From: an uncultured bacterium
GTDB lineage: Bacteria; Planctomycetota; Phycisphaerae; Phycisphaerales; UBA1924
NCBI GenBank assembly: GCA_903834785.1
Contig: CAILKP010000135.1
Location: forward strand, 1 to 43,384
DNA length: 43,384 nt
Reading direction: 5' to 3'
Made by a program: the position numbers and the translations under genes. Positions 15,988 to 28,185 of the stretch are shown in pieces (positions within the stretch are counted from its first letter, which is position 1; each line of letters begins with the position of its first letter). A model generated the notes under the pieces. It had not been told where the DNA came from, ran no database searches, and was given only the letters and a program-made list of their open reading frames with translations.

Positions 15988-18526
15988 GTGGCTGACGCAA
16001 CTGCTGCGGCTGGACGGGCTGGATGCGGCCTCACCGTTTGTGCGGTTTGATTTTGCCGTGCCGATGCAGGCCTGGCACTGGCCGCTGCTGGCGCTTGGCG
16101 CCTTTGGTGCGGCGGTGTGGTGCTATCGCAAGAGCGAGCTGCCCACGGCGGGGCGGCTGGCGCTGATGGCGCTGCGCGGGCTGCTTCTGCTGCTGCTGGT
16201 TGTGCTGCTGCTGGGGCCGCGGCTGAGCCGCTCGAGTGAGGTGGTTGAATCCGACACGGTTGCGGTGCTGATTGACCGGTCGTCGAGTCTGACGGTGGCG
16301 GATGTGCCGGCGGCGGCGGTGCTCTCGGGTGCCGGGCCTGATGCGCGGCGCGTGACGCGCCAGCAGCAACTGCGGACGGCACTGGAGAAGGCGGCACCGG
16401 CGTTTCTGGCTGCCGAGCAGAGCCGCAAACTGATCTTCCTGGGCTTTGACTCGGCCGCGACGGATCTGCGCATCGGGCCGAGCGGCGTGCCGACACTGGC
16501 GGAGCCGACGGGGCTGCGGACGGACCTGGGCTCGGCCCTGGAAAGTGCGGCGGCCCGCGCCGCGGGCAGGCCGCTGGCGGGCATCTTGGTTCTGTCGGAT
16601 GGGCGGCTGTCTGAACCGGTAGCGCGGAACACGCTGCGGAAGCTGGAAGCGGCGCAGGTGGGCATTTTCGCGGTGCCGCTGGGCTCACCAGATCCGGCGG
16701 AGGACATTGCGGTGCGGGCGGCGGAGTCGCCGGGTGTGGCGTTTGTGGGCGACACGGTGCCGATTCGCGTGGAAGTGACGCGGGCGGGCGGCACGACGGC
16801 CACGGCCTCCAAGGCGGTGCAGGTGGAGCTGGTTGACCCGGTGAGCGGGACGGTGCTGGACACGCGGCGGGTGGAGTTCCCCAATGCCGCGGCTGGCAAC
16901 GGTGCAGCCGCAGGCGGGGCGGCGAACCCGGATGTGGCAGCGACGACGCTGGTGGGAATTGCCGCGGAGAAGGGCAAGCGGGCGTGGGTGGTGCGGGCCA
17001 AGACGGCGACGGCGGACCTGGTGGCTGAGAACGACAGCCGCAGCGTGGACCTCGACTTTACGGATCGCCCGCTGCGGATCCTGCACATCGACGGGTATCC
17101 GCGGTGGGAGTACAGGTACCTCAAGAACCTGCTGGCGCGGGAGAAGTCGGTGGAGTTTGCCTCGCTGCTGCTCTCGCCGGGGCGGCGGTACATTCAGGAA
17201 GGCACGACGGAGATTGACGGGGCGCCGACGACGCGCGAGGAGTGGGACCGCTACGACGTGATCATTCTGGGCGATGTCAAACCCGATGTGTTCTCCGGCG
17301 AGCAGCTGGACATGCTGCGTGCCCGGGTGACTGATGGCGGGGCGGGGCTGCTGCTGATCGCGGGAACCTCGGCCGTGCCGGACAGCTGGCGGGCCACGCG
17401 GCTGGGCGACCTGATCCCGTTTAACGCGGGCACCGGGCGGTCCACACCGATGTGGGACCAGGACGTGACGATGCGGCCGACGCCGCTGGCTGAGCGGCTG
17501 AGCGTGCTGCGGCTGGCTGACCCGGTGCCAGGGCAGGCCGACGCAGCTGGCGCGGGGCCGAGTGACACTTCGGCGAACATCGGCAACTTCGGGGCGTTCT
17601 GGAACCCGGCGATCTCAGACCCGGCCAGCGGATGGTCACGCTTGCGGTGGGCGCAGCGGATTGAGCGGAACCTGCTCAAGCCCGCGGCAGAAGTGCTGGC
17701 TGAGGCGGCGCCGGCGGTGAACACCGAGGTGGCGACATCGGCCCTGGTGACGACGATGCGGTTTGGCTCGGGGCGGGTGATTTATGTTGCGACCGATGAG
17801 ATCTGGCGGTATCGCTACGGACGTGGTGAAGACCTGACCGAACGGTTCTGGCTGCAGCTGATCCGCCTGCTGGGTCGCGAGGCCGCAGCGAAGGCCGGGC
17901 GGCCGGCGGTGCTGGAGGCGGCACCCGCGCGGGCGACGGTGGGCCAGCCGGTGACGCTCACGCTCACGCTGATCGATCAGTCGCTGGTGGATGCCGCGCC
18001 GGGGCGAGTTGCTGTTGGCATGAGCCTGAAGCCGACGACCGGCGGAGCCGGGGCGCAGGGTGCACAAGGCGGCACGTCCCCCACTGCTGCCGCGGAGCAG
18101 TTGGCGGTAGTGGAGTTGACGGCCGATGCCCAGGCCGGAGTTGCCGGTGGGACGCCGGGACGGCGGACGTATACCGGCGTGTGGATGCCGCAGGTTGCCG
18201 GGACGATCACCGCTGCGGTGAATGACCCGGGCGTGACGGCCCGCGGGGCGATTACCGCTGAGGTGCTGGTGACCTCGCCGGATGATGAACTGCGGCGGCC
18301 AGAGGCCGACCACGGGACGCTGGCCGAGCTGGCACGGGCCACGGGCGGATCGGTGATCCGGCCGCAGGATCTTGGCGGGTGGCAGGACCTGCTGCCGAAG
18401 CGCGAGATCCGGCAGGTATCGGTGGCGGAGGTGCGGACGCTGTGGGACACACCACTGGCGCTGATGCTGGTGCTGACGCTGCTGGCACTGGAGTGGTCGC
18501 TGCGGCGGCTGATGCGGATGGTGTGA
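15980..18526 (+). CDS. VWA domain membrane protein, partner of BatA-type gene
   Basis: 848 residues. The ATG at 15980 lies inside the end of the upstream gene behind an aggaggg Shine-Dalgarno, so the two are coupled. Two N-terminal membrane segments (WHWPLLALGAFGAAVW and LRGLLLLLLVVLLLG) are followed by a VWA domain with an intact DRSSS metal site and LVLSDGRLSEP. A beta-sandwich region comes next, then a glutamine-amidotransferase-like domain (RILHIDGYPRWEYRYLKNLL, GGAGLLLIAGTSA). A C-terminal helix (PLALMLVLTLLALEWSL) ends the protein. The layout mirrors the preceding protein, so they may form a complex anchored at both ends of each chain. No substrate is known. Confidence 0.82.
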   Translation: MPEWLTQLLRLDGLDAASPFVRFDFAVPMQAWHWPLLALGAFGAAVWCYRKSELPTAGRLALMALRGLLLLLLVVLLLGPRLSRSSEVVESDTVAVLIDRSSSLTVADVPAAAVLSGAGPDARRVTRQQQLRTALEKAAPAFLAAEQSRKLIFLGFDSAATDLRIGPSGVPTLAEPTGLRTDLGSALESAAARAAGRPLAGILVLSDGRLSEPVARNTLRKLEAAQVGIFAVPLGSPDPAEDIAVRAAESPGVAFVGDTVPIRVEVTRAGGTTATASKAVQVELVDPVSGTVLDTRRVEFPNAAAGNGAAAGGAANPDVAATTLVGIAAEKGKRAWVVRAKTATADLVAENDSRSVDLDFTDRPLRILHIDGYPRWEYRYLKNLLAREKSVEFASLLLSPGRRYIQEGTTEIDGAPTTREEWDRYDVIILGDVKPDVFSGEQLDMLRARVTDGGAGLLLIAGTSAVPDSWRATRLGDLIPFNAGTGRSTPMWDQDVTMRPTPLAERLSVLRLADPVPGQADAAGAGPSDTSANIGNFGAFWNPAISDPASGWSRLRWAQRIERNLLKPAAEVLAEAAPAVNTEVATSALVTTMRFGSGRVIYVATDEIWRYRYGRGEDLTERFWLQLIRLLGREAAAKAGRPAVLEAAPARATVGQPVTLTLTLIDQSLVDAAPGRVAVGMSLKPTTGGAGAQGAQGGTSPTAAAEQLAVVELTADAQAGVAGGTPGRRTYTGVWMPQVAGTITAAVNDPGVTARGAITAEVLVTSPDDELRRPEADHGTLAELARATGGSVIRPQDLGGWQDLLPKREIRQVSVAEVRTLWDTPLALMLVLTLLALEWSLRRLMRMV

Positions 18527-18642
18527 GGGGCCTGGGACAACAGTCGGCGGGGTGTGCGAGTTCTACCATCGGCGACGCGGCGGAGCTCACGTCGGATCGC
18601 CGTGGTCGCAGCGTCGTTCGCCCATCGCCAGGTCTCGCCCAT

Positions 18643-19377
18643 ATGCCCATTACTGTCATCATTCCGGCCCGGCTTGCCAGCACGCGTTTTCCGGAGAAGG
18701 TTTTGGCCAGCGCCACGGGCAAGCCGCTGGTGCAGCATGTGGCTGAGGCGGCGGCACGCTGCAAGGTCGCGGCGCGGGTCGTGGTGGCCACGGATCACCA
18801 GCGGGTGGTTGATGCGCTGCGGCCCTTTGGCACACCGTGCGTGATGACGCGGGTGGACCACCCCAACGGGACGAGCCGGCTGGCCGAGGCGGCGGCGATT
18901 CTGGGGCTCAAGGACGATGAGGTGATCGTCAACGCCCAGGGTGATGAGCCGGAGATGGCCGGTGAGGTGATTGATGCCGCGGCGGATGCACTGCTGACGA
19001 CCGCGGGGGCCGAGGTCGGCACGGTGGCGACGGCGATTACCAGTGCTGCGGACTTTGGCGACCGGAACATCGTCAAGGTGGTGCTGGGCACGGGCGGGCG
19101 GGCCTTGTACTTCTCGCGGGCTCCGATTCCGCATGATCGGGATGGGGTTGGCCTGGTCACGCCGCTGCGGCACATCGGGGTGTATGCGTACCGCGTTGGG
19201 TTCCTGTCGCGGTATGTTGCGATGGCGGCCACACCGCTGGAGCGGACCGAGCAGCTTGAGCAACTGCGGGTGCTGGAGCACGGGCACACCATCGGCGTGC
19301 GGCTGTGTGCCACGGCCCAGCAGGGCATTGACACGCCAGAGCAGTACGCGGCGTTTGTGGCCCGGTATCGGGGCTGA
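18643..19377 (+). CDS. kdsB: 3-deoxy-manno-octulosonate cytidylyltransferase
   Basis: 244 residues from ATG 18643. The enzyme activates Kdo with CTP to CMP-Kdo for lipopolysaccharide inner-core synthesis in the cytosol. Motifs visible are the nucleotide-binding VIIPARLASTRFPEKVLA, VVVATDH, NGTSRLAEAAAIL, VIVNAQGDEPEM, YFSRAPIPHDRD and the C-terminal LEQLRVLEHGHTIGV. Length is normal. Together with lpxK at 37.7 kb it shows the organism makes a lipid A/Kdo-type LPS. In-frame sequence upstream of the ATG back to 18379 lies mostly within the previous gene. Confidence 0.95.
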   Translation: MPITVIIPARLASTRFPEKVLASATGKPLVQHVAEAAARCKVAARVVVATDHQRVVDALRPFGTPCVMTRVDHPNGTSRLAEAAAILGLKDDEVIVNAQGDEPEMAGEVIDAAADALLTTAGAEVGTVATAITSAADFGDRNIVKVVLGTGGRALYFSRAPIPHDRDGVGLVTPLRHIGVYAYRVGFLSRYVAMAATPLERTEQLEQLRVLEHGHTIGVRLCATAQQGIDTPEQYAAFVARYRG

Positions 19378-19392
19378 GCTGGTGCCCATCGC

Positions 19393-20706
19393 TTGAAACG
19401 ACCACAATCCGCCGGGAGGTCAGCGGCGGGCGGTGAGCCGGAAGGGCTGCGTACGCTGCGTGCCTTGTCAGCGACAACCCCCCTTCCCCGATTCGTGCTC
19501 CCGGCGCATCTGCTTGCCAGCTGTCTCGTGCAGGGGACGAACTCGGCCATGGTGTTCCTGCTGGCGGTCATCGCCCGCAAGAGCCTGGGTGCGAGCAAGG
19601 GTGAGACGCTGGTGCTGACGGCGGCACCGACGGTGCTGTACATTCTGTCGATCTTCTGGGGCACCGCGCTGAAGCGGACGACGATCCGGCGGTATCTGCT
19701 GGTGTACTTCTGTATCGGGTGCCTGCCGTATGCACTCTCGGCGGCGGTGCCGGAACTGTGGTGGCTGATTGCGTGCCATGTGGTGGCGTGCGCAGGCGGG
19801 GCGGCGTGGCCGGCGGTCAATGGCGAGCTGCTGCGGCGGGTGTACTCCGACTCGCAGCGCGGGCGGGCGTATGGCCTGCTGACCGCGGCGTACATGCTCG
19901 GCGGGGCTGGGGCGATGCTCGGGCTGGGCCACTGGCTGGACAAGGACCCGATGGCATGGCGCATTTACATGCCCGTGCTGTGCGCCATGCAGGCGGTGGG
20001 GCTGGTGGTGCTGGGCTGGCTGGCCACGGCAACGGGTGCGGAGCGGGCCGGGACCGAGCGGGTGGCCAGCGGCACGCGGGCGGATACCTCGCTGATTCAC
20101 CAGGCCTTTGAGCCGCTGACGCACATGAAGGAAGTGCTGCGGGCCGACCGGGTTTTTGCCAGGTACGAAGCGGCCTTTATGACCTACGGCATCGGCTGGA
20201 TGATCTGCACCGCGCTGCTGCCGCTGCTGGTGACTGACAAGCTGAACCTGCAGTACGACCAGATCGCGGGCTCGACGCACCTGACGTTTCTGCTGGTGGT
20301 GGCGGCGATGACGGTGCCCGCCGGGCTGCTGATGGACAAGCTGGGGGCGATGCGGATGAGCGCGGTGAGCTTCTGGTTCTACACGAGCTACCCGATCCTG
20401 CTGCTGCTGGCGACGGGGACAGCGTCACTGACGGCCGCCAGCGTGCTGTACGGGATCGCGGCGGCAGGGGTGAACGTGTGCTGGATGCTGGGGCCGGTGT
20501 CGCTGGCGGGCACGGCGGACAAGGTGCCGCAGTATGTGGCGATTCACGCGACGCTGGTTGGGCTGCGCGGGGCGATCTTCCAGGCGTTGGGCGTGGCACT
20601 GTACTGGCTCACGGGCAGCTTCGAGGCCCCGCTGCTGCTGGCGGCAGCCGGGTTCATCTGGGCGGGCTGGCAGATGTGGACGCTGCGGAAGCTCAAGCAG
20701 GGCTGA
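19393..20706 (+). CDS. Major facilitator superfamily transporter
   Basis: 437 residues from a TTG start at 19393, 15 bp after kdsB, so the two are probably cotranscribed. The N-terminal ~30 residues are cytosolic. About 11-12 hydrophobic segments follow, with an MFS-like pattern in two halves around a loop at ~215-240 (ATATGAERAGTERVASGT). DSQRGRAYGLLTAAYMLGG fits the loop/helix-5 region, and AGLLMDKLGAMR matches the second-half D-x-x-G-R-x motif. The substrate is not deducible. Adjacency to kdsB hints at, but does not show, an envelope role. Confidence 0.82.
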   Translation: MKRPQSAGRSAAGGEPEGLRTLRALSATTPLPRFVLPAHLLASCLVQGTNSAMVFLLAVIARKSLGASKGETLVLTAAPTVLYILSIFWGTALKRTTIRRYLLVYFCIGCLPYALSAAVPELWWLIACHVVACAGGAAWPAVNGELLRRVYSDSQRGRAYGLLTAAYMLGGAGAMLGLGHWLDKDPMAWRIYMPVLCAMQAVGLVVLGWLATATGAERAGTERVASGTRADTSLIHQAFEPLTHMKEVLRADRVFARYEAAFMTYGIGWMICTALLPLLVTDKLNLQYDQIAGSTHLTFLLVVAAMTVPAGLLMDKLGAMRMSAVSFWFYTSYPILLLLATGTASLTAASVLYGIAAAGVNVCWMLGPVSLAGTADKVPQYVAIHATLVGLRGAIFQALGVALYWLTGSFEAPLLLAAAGFIWAGWQMWTLRKLKQG

Positions 20707-21223
20707 GCGTGCGTCAGATGCCGCGGGGCGAGGCGAAGGCGAACAACTGCAACGGGAACGAACGGACCAGGGGCCCGGGTGGGCTTTGGGCGATCTGTGC
20801 GTGCAACTCACGACGCGTGGTCGGGCTCATCCTGGCGCCGCGGATCCTGCGAAAGACCGCGACACTTCGGCTCAACCAGGCGTCAAGCTTCGCACGGGCG
20901 TGATCCGTCACACCTGTGCGGCACAGCGGGATCCGTCCGCGTGCCTTCGGGCGCACACGCCGGGCCCCAGAGATCCGTGTCCTCGAGGCAGTGCAAGGGC
21001 CCGCCGGCGCGGGGCAGGGCCAAAGAGGCCTGTGAAGGCGTGTAGAGGCGGGTAGAAGGTGCCGGAGAATCCGGGAAACCGCACCCGGTCCCGCGCCGTG
21101 TGAACGACACGGGACCGGATGCAGCAACAGGAGGCAAGGGGCAGGCCGGGCGAAATCACCGGCTCAAATCGCGGCAGCGGGCGTGTTCGGCCCGCCGCCG
21201 CGTAGAGAGAAATCAGGCGGAAG
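20707..21223. other. Intergenic region between convergent MFS gene and nrdJ
   Basis: 517 bp with no acceptable gene. Short frames here are Arg/Pro/Gly-rich and overlap one another. The clearest structure is the hairpin at 21086-21117, reported separately. I compared the sequence by eye with tmRNA, RNase P RNA, SRP RNA and cobalamin riboswitch core motifs and saw no match. Confidence 0.5.
21086..21117. other. Hairpin downstream of nrdJ
   Basis: CGGTCCCG (21086-21093) pairs perfectly with CGGGACCG (21110-21117), and an inner TGT/ACA closes a GAACG loop. It lies ~110 bp past the nrdJ stop. There is no T-run on either side, so it is not a standard intrinsic terminator. It may protect the nrdJ mRNA 3' end. 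Confidence 0.45.
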
Positions 21224-24727
<3,504 letters not shown>

Positions 24728-24910
24728 CGTCGGAACCTCAACTGATTCGTCGTCACTGTGAACTTCTGCAACCGGCACGCATTCGGACGTCTCTCTCATC
24801 CTCGCGGCGGACTGGCTCCCGGATCTGACTTTGTCTGGTCGTCAGCGGATACACGGACGCGATACCCGGCGGGAGCATGCGGGTTCGAGTCGGGCACCTC
24901 GCGGTGCGGA

Positions 24911-25483
24911 TCAATCAACCTTCGGAAGGGTCAGGCCGCCCTGGTCCTGGTACTTGCCAGCCTTGTCGGCGTAGCTGACGGCACAGACCATGTCGGCCTT
25001 GAAGAACAGAAGCTGGCCGATGCCCTCGTTGGCGTAGATCTTGGCGGGCAGGGGCGTGGTGTTGCTGATCTCCAGCGTGACCTTGCCGCGCCACTCGGGC
25101 TCCAGCGGGGTGACGTTGAGGACCAGGCCGCAGCGGGCATACGTGGACTTGCCGACGCACACGACCAGGATGTCGCGCGGAACGGAGATGTACTCGACAG
25201 TCTCGCAGAGGGCGAAGCTGTTGGGCGGGATGATGATGTGGTCGCGGCCGGTCTCGGCGGTGTCAATCTCGACGAACAGGTCGTCGGAGAAAGCCTTGGG
25301 ATCGACGATCGTCACGCCGCCGGAGCGGGAGACGGGCGTGAAGATCTTGAACTTCGTGCCCACGCGGATGTCGTAGCCATAACTGGAGACCCCATAGCTG
25401 ATCCGGCCTGGCCGCTTCTGGGCGGTTTCGAACGGTCGGATCTCGACAAGCTCTCGGATTTGCGTATCACTGAGAATCGACAT
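24911..25483 (-). CDS. dcd: dCTP deaminase
   Basis: 190 residues from ATG 25483. It deaminates dCTP to dUTP (or directly to dUMP in bifunctional types) on the route to dTTP. The trimeric dUTPase-like fold is recognised from [24 protein letters not shown] and the signature [23 protein letters not shown]. The [17 protein letters not shown] stretch carries the catalytic Glu. Length matches the family. It precedes nrdJ by 183 bp in the same direction, so dCTP deamination and ribonucleotide reduction may be expressed together. A long upstream region with repeats, listed separately, may control it. Confidence 0.95.
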   Translation of the reverse strand: MSILSDTQIRELVEIRPFETAQKRPGRISYGVSSYGYDIRVGTKFKIFTPVSRSGGVTIVDPKAFSDDLFVEIDTAETGRDHIIIPPNSFALCETVEYISVPRDILVVCVGKSTYARCGLVLNVTPLEPEWRGKVTLEISNTTPLPAKIYANEGIGQLLFFKADMVCAVSYADKAGKYQDQGGLTLPKVD

Positions 25484-25578
25484 GGCGAGCAGCTTTCAGA
25501 CGATGCGATGACAACCAACCGGGCATCCGGACGACGGGCGATCCTCGGAGGGGGTCCGACGGCACACGAGCGTATCCG

Positions 25579-25619
25579 TTCGGACATTAGACGGTAAACT
25601 GTTCGTACATAATTCGGAC
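25579..25619. promoter_or_regulatory. Three helically phased direct repeats upstream of dcd
   Basis: TTCGGAC (25579), TTCGTAC (25602) and TTCGGAC (25613) occur in the same orientation with start-to-start spacings of 23 and 11 bp, close to two turns and one turn of DNA. The first two extend to TTCGGACATTA and TTCGTACATAA. They lie 96-136 bp before the dcd start in the AT-richest part of the gap. This looks like an operator for a repressor or activator; the protein is unknown. Confidence 0.4.
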
Positions 25620-25741
25620 CACCGACGAGATAACCCACCCCAGAAAAACACAATAGCGGATGAGATCAGGCGAGACAGGAGAAGTTGGGAAAACGGTGTT
25701 CTGATCCGTTCCATTCGGGTAGCTTCACCGAGCCCAAGAGG

Positions 25742-25769
25742 AGTGTAACACAACCTGTGGTAGGTTCAA
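25742..25769 (-). promoter_or_regulatory. Candidate sigma-70-type promoter for dcd
   Basis: On the minus strand TTGAAC (25769-25764) and TACACT (25747-25742) are separated by 16 bp. The spacer contains the inverted repeat AACCT-N5-AGGTT, overlapping the end of the -35. Transcription would start ~250 bp before dcd and run through the phased repeats. Confidence 0.4.
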
Positions 25770-25835
25770 GCCATTACAACCACAAAATCTTGATGAATGA
25801 CGGTGGACGGCCTGTCGGCAGCCACAACCCTTGTC

Positions 25836-25991
25836 ATCACGCAGGTTTGTGATCTTGCAGCGTGCACCCGCTGGGGTCGGTTTCGGTCGATAGGCGAACA
25901 CCCTATGGGGTTGTGGAAAACCACCAGCGAACTCTGAGGTCGCTGGTTTCGGGGATCTGGAGACTTTTTTTCAGCCCAGAAACGGGGCTGA
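25836..25991 (+). ncRNA. Hairpin-dense segment, possible structured RNA
   Basis: Five perfect short stems follow one another: ATCAC/GTGAT (25836-25853), CAGCG/CGCTG (25858-25873), ATAGG/CCTAT (25890-25906), CCAGCGA/TCGCTGG (25924-25946) and TCAGCCC/GGGCTGA (25971-25991). A run of seven T lies at 25965-25971. On the plus strand the T-run follows a weak GTTTC/GAGAC stem, a possible terminator for an RNA ending near 25971. The strand and the existence of a transcript are not established. Confidence 0.25.
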
Positions 25992-26184
25992 GTAGCTTTG
26001 CCTCCCGCCATCACCGGCGTGCCGCGGCCACAATTGAACCAGTCCGCCGAATGCAGGCCAACGGTCACTCCATCGCGTTGGCCGTAGCGGCCTCGTCCGA
26101 GTTGAAGCGACCAATTCGTTCGCTGTGCACTGGCGCGACGGCGCGCGGCTGATACCAACACCGCCGGCACTCTGCCGCTTCCCC

Positions 26185-26223
26185 AAAAGACCAAGCCCCC
26201 GGCCGCGGGCGCCGGGGGCTTGG
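26185..26223 (-). terminator. Intrinsic terminator of the DUF839 gene
   Basis: A 13-bp perfect stem (26191-26203 with 26211-26223, CCAAGCCCCCGGC) closes a 7-nt loop. On the minus strand it is followed by tcTTTT (26190-26185). It is 60 bp past the stop of the DUF839 gene and also serves to isolate it from dcd. Confidence 0.85.
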
Positions 26224-26283
26224 GTTGCTTGCTGAACGTGATCACGGTCGGTGAACCCGTGACGCTCTCAGAGCGAGATCAAC

Positions 26284-27957
26284 TTACTTGCTGCGGCGAC
26301 GACGGGTCGCGGCGAGGCCACCGAGGGCCAGCAGAGCCGCACCGGCGGGGGTCGGAACGGTCTGGGGGATGAAGACGGCCATCAGCTGGCCACCTTCCAC
26401 CAGCTCGCCGCTGATGCCGTAGTGGGCCTGCATGTCCAGCAGCCACCAACCGGGACCGATGATGTCCCAGGCGTCAACGATACCGCTGGTTTCCTCGTCC
26501 TGCGTGCCGAAGTAGTTGGCACCGCCGGTGGTGAAGCGGGAGGCATCGGAGATGCCGATTTCCAGCATGCTGTCGGCGGCCATGTCATACAGCCAGATGC
26601 GACCGAGGTGGGCGTTGTTGCCAACGTCCTCCTGGATCAAGACCTGGTTGAAGCGGCTGACGGCCAGGTTGTCCATCATGCGGACTGACGTCTGACCGGT
26701 AGCGGAGGAGTAGCCGCCGCCGATGCTGGCGCCGTTGCCGCCGTCGGCGAGCATGGTGATCTGACCACCGGCGGTGGGGTTGGTGATGTCAGAGAAGTTC
26801 ATGGCCCACAGACGGCTGTTGCCGGTGAAGCTGTCGGTGGTGCAGAAGATGGCCTGAGCCGGGTTGGAGGGGTTCCAGGCGGCATCCTCGGGGCGGAGGA
26901 AGTTGAGCTGCTGGGTCTGATCGCTCAGAGCCTGCAGGCTGGCGCCGGTGGCGTTGCGCTGATCGGGCATTGCAACCAGGGAGAACGCGGCGGACTCGAC
27001 GCGGCCGGTGCTGGCGTTACCCAGAACGTTGGTGCGGTCCTCGACGCGCTGCGTGCCGGAGATCGTGTTGTTGCCGCCGTTGACGACGATGCCGTAGACG
27101 CCGCCGTTGGTCAGGCCGGCGCGCTCGATGGCGTTGCCAGTGTCCTGCTTCTCGCCGACATAGAAGTACACGTTGCCGGGGGTGGCGTCATCGGTGCCCA
27201 TGACGATCGTCTGGCGCTGGCTGAAGGGGTTGGCAACCGAGTTCTCCCAGCTGTACCGGCCGTGGGCGGGGAGCTGGTAGCTCTGGCGGGCATCGGTGCC
27301 GGTGGCCACATAGGCGATAGCGCGGCCTTCAGCGCCGACTTCCTCGCCGGTCATGAAGATGCGGGCATCGGTGCCGAAGGTGCGGCCCGAGGCGTCGGTC
27401 CACTGGTAGGCGGAGACGGGGGCGAGGTCGGCCGAGCACTGACGGCCCCAGCCCGCGGGGGCGGGGGAACCGCTGTTGTACGCGGTGTAGCCAGCGCCGT
27501 TCCAGAGGTTGGTCTGGGTCGAGAGGTCACCGCCACCGATGACGCGGAGGAAGTCGCCGCGGGTCGGATCAGCCACCACGCGCCACTGCGAGACGAACGA
27601 GCCCGTGTTGCCGTGGGCGCGGACCGTCGAGGCCGCCGCACCGATCTCGTGGTTGACCAGCACGGTCATCGTGCCTTCGCGGATGTCCTGCTCGGTGCGG
27701 AACACACCCATGCCGTCGGGGATGCCCACCAGGCGGTAATCGTTGGTGCCGGTGAAGAGGTTCAGGAAGGTCTCGTTGGGGCGGCCGGCGGCGGCGTTGT
27801 TGCCGTTGCTGGCAAACGAGATGAAGCGGACGCCGGAGGACGGATCCGAGGGGACCATGTAGGACGTCTGGGCGGTGCTGGGGCCAGCGAACTGGGCCAG
27901 GGCCGGGGCGGCGGTGCCGGCGAGAAGCATCAGCGTGGAAACACAAAGACGGTTCAT
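26284..27957 (-). CDS. Exported DUF839 (PhoX-like) protein with PEP-CTERM-like tail
   Basis: 557 residues from ATG 27957, behind AGGAG. A signal peptide (MNRLCVSTLMLLAGTAAPALAQ) is followed by a DUF839/PhoX-type beta-propeller region. Characteristic stretches are TVLVNHEIG, RPEDAAWNPSNPAQAIF, RLWAMNFSDI, VLIQEDVGNNAHLGRIWLYD and TQDEETSGIVDAWDI-GPGWWLLD. PhoX enzymes are calcium- and iron-dependent alkaline phosphatases. Whether this member keeps the metal site cannot be judged by eye. The C-terminus has VPTPAG, a short hydrophobic stretch and RRRR, resembling PEP-CTERM sorting tails. It has its own promoter region with a Pho-box-like repeat and its own terminator. Confidence 0.82.
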   Translation of the reverse strand: MNRLCVSTLMLLAGTAAPALAQFAGPSTAQTSYMVPSDPSSGVRFISFASNGNNAAAGRPNETFLNLFTGTNDYRLVGIPDGMGVFRTEQDIREGTMTVLVNHEIGAAASTVRAHGNTGSFVSQWRVVADPTRGDFLRVIGGGDLSTQTNLWNGAGYTAYNSGSPAPAGWGRQCSADLAPVSAYQWTDASGRTFGTDARIFMTGEEVGAEGRAIAYVATGTDARQSYQLPAHGRYSWENSVANPFSQRQTIVMGTDDATPGNVYFYVGEKQDTGNAIERAGLTNGGVYGIVVNGGNNTISGTQRVEDRTNVLGNASTGRVESAAFSLVAMPDQRNATGASLQALSDQTQQLNFLRPEDAAWNPSNPAQAIFCTTDSFTGNSRLWAMNFSDITNPTAGGQITMLADGGNGASIGGGYSSATGQTSVRMMDNLAVSRFNQVLIQEDVGNNAHLGRIWLYDMAADSMLEIGISDASRFTTGGANYFGTQDEETSGIVDAWDIIGPGWWLLDMQAHYGISGELVEGGQLMAVFIPQTVPTPAGAALLALGGLAATRRRRSK

Positions 27958-28095
27958 GCTCAATCTCCTAGTGCAGCTCGGCGGGTGATGCGACAGGTGC
28001 AATGAGACAGCACGGGCGGCACAGGCCGTCCGTTCTCCCCAGCCGACCAAACGCAGATCGGGGAGCACCAATGTCGCTCGTGTCGAGCGTTGAAG

Positions 28096-28124
28096 AGAAT
28101 ACACAACAGGGCAGCAAATGCGAA
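28096..28124 (-). promoter_or_regulatory. Candidate promoter of the DUF839 gene
   Basis: On the minus strand TTCGCA (28124-28119) and TATTCT (28101-28096) are spaced by 17 bp, ~140 bp before the start codon. The match to the -35 consensus is weak. The rest of the 228-bp gap shows no gene. Confidence 0.3.
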
Positions 28125-28145
28125 GTCGTCGCGCGCTAAGTCGCG

Positions 28146-28163
28146 GTGAAGCCTTTGTGAAGA
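28146..28163 (-). promoter_or_regulatory. Pho-box-like direct repeat
   Basis: On the minus strand TCTTCAC-AAAG-GCTTCAC shows two 7-bp repeats separated by 4 bp, the architecture of PhoB boxes (7+4+7). It is 22 bp upstream of the candidate -35 of a PhoX-like gene. The bases differ from the enterobacterial consensus CTGTCAT, so this is an inference from layout and context. Confidence 0.35.
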
Positions 28164-28185
28164 CCCCCCTGATTGCATGGTTCGC

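Larger units (their letters stand above)
25484..26184. other. Long non-coding region upstream of dcd
   Basis: About 700 bp without a convincing gene, noticeably less GC-rich than its surroundings. It contains the phased TTCGKAC repeats, a minus-strand promoter and a cluster of short hairpins, each listed separately. A minus-strand frame at 25766-26245 (159 codons) runs through the hairpins and the terminator stem and was rejected. Confidence 0.6.

Noticed and set aside
24728..24910. tRNA-like ggttcgagtc and possible cobalamin riboswitch upstream of nrdJ
   Set aside because: The flanking bases do not pair as a T-stem and no anticodon or D arm is found; no cobalamin riboswitch core motif is visible.
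25590..25620. dif-like site (GGTCCGAATTATGTA on minus)
   Set aside because: Left arm resembles a XerC site but the normally conserved XerD arm does not match; another partial match near 31725-31757 fails the same way.
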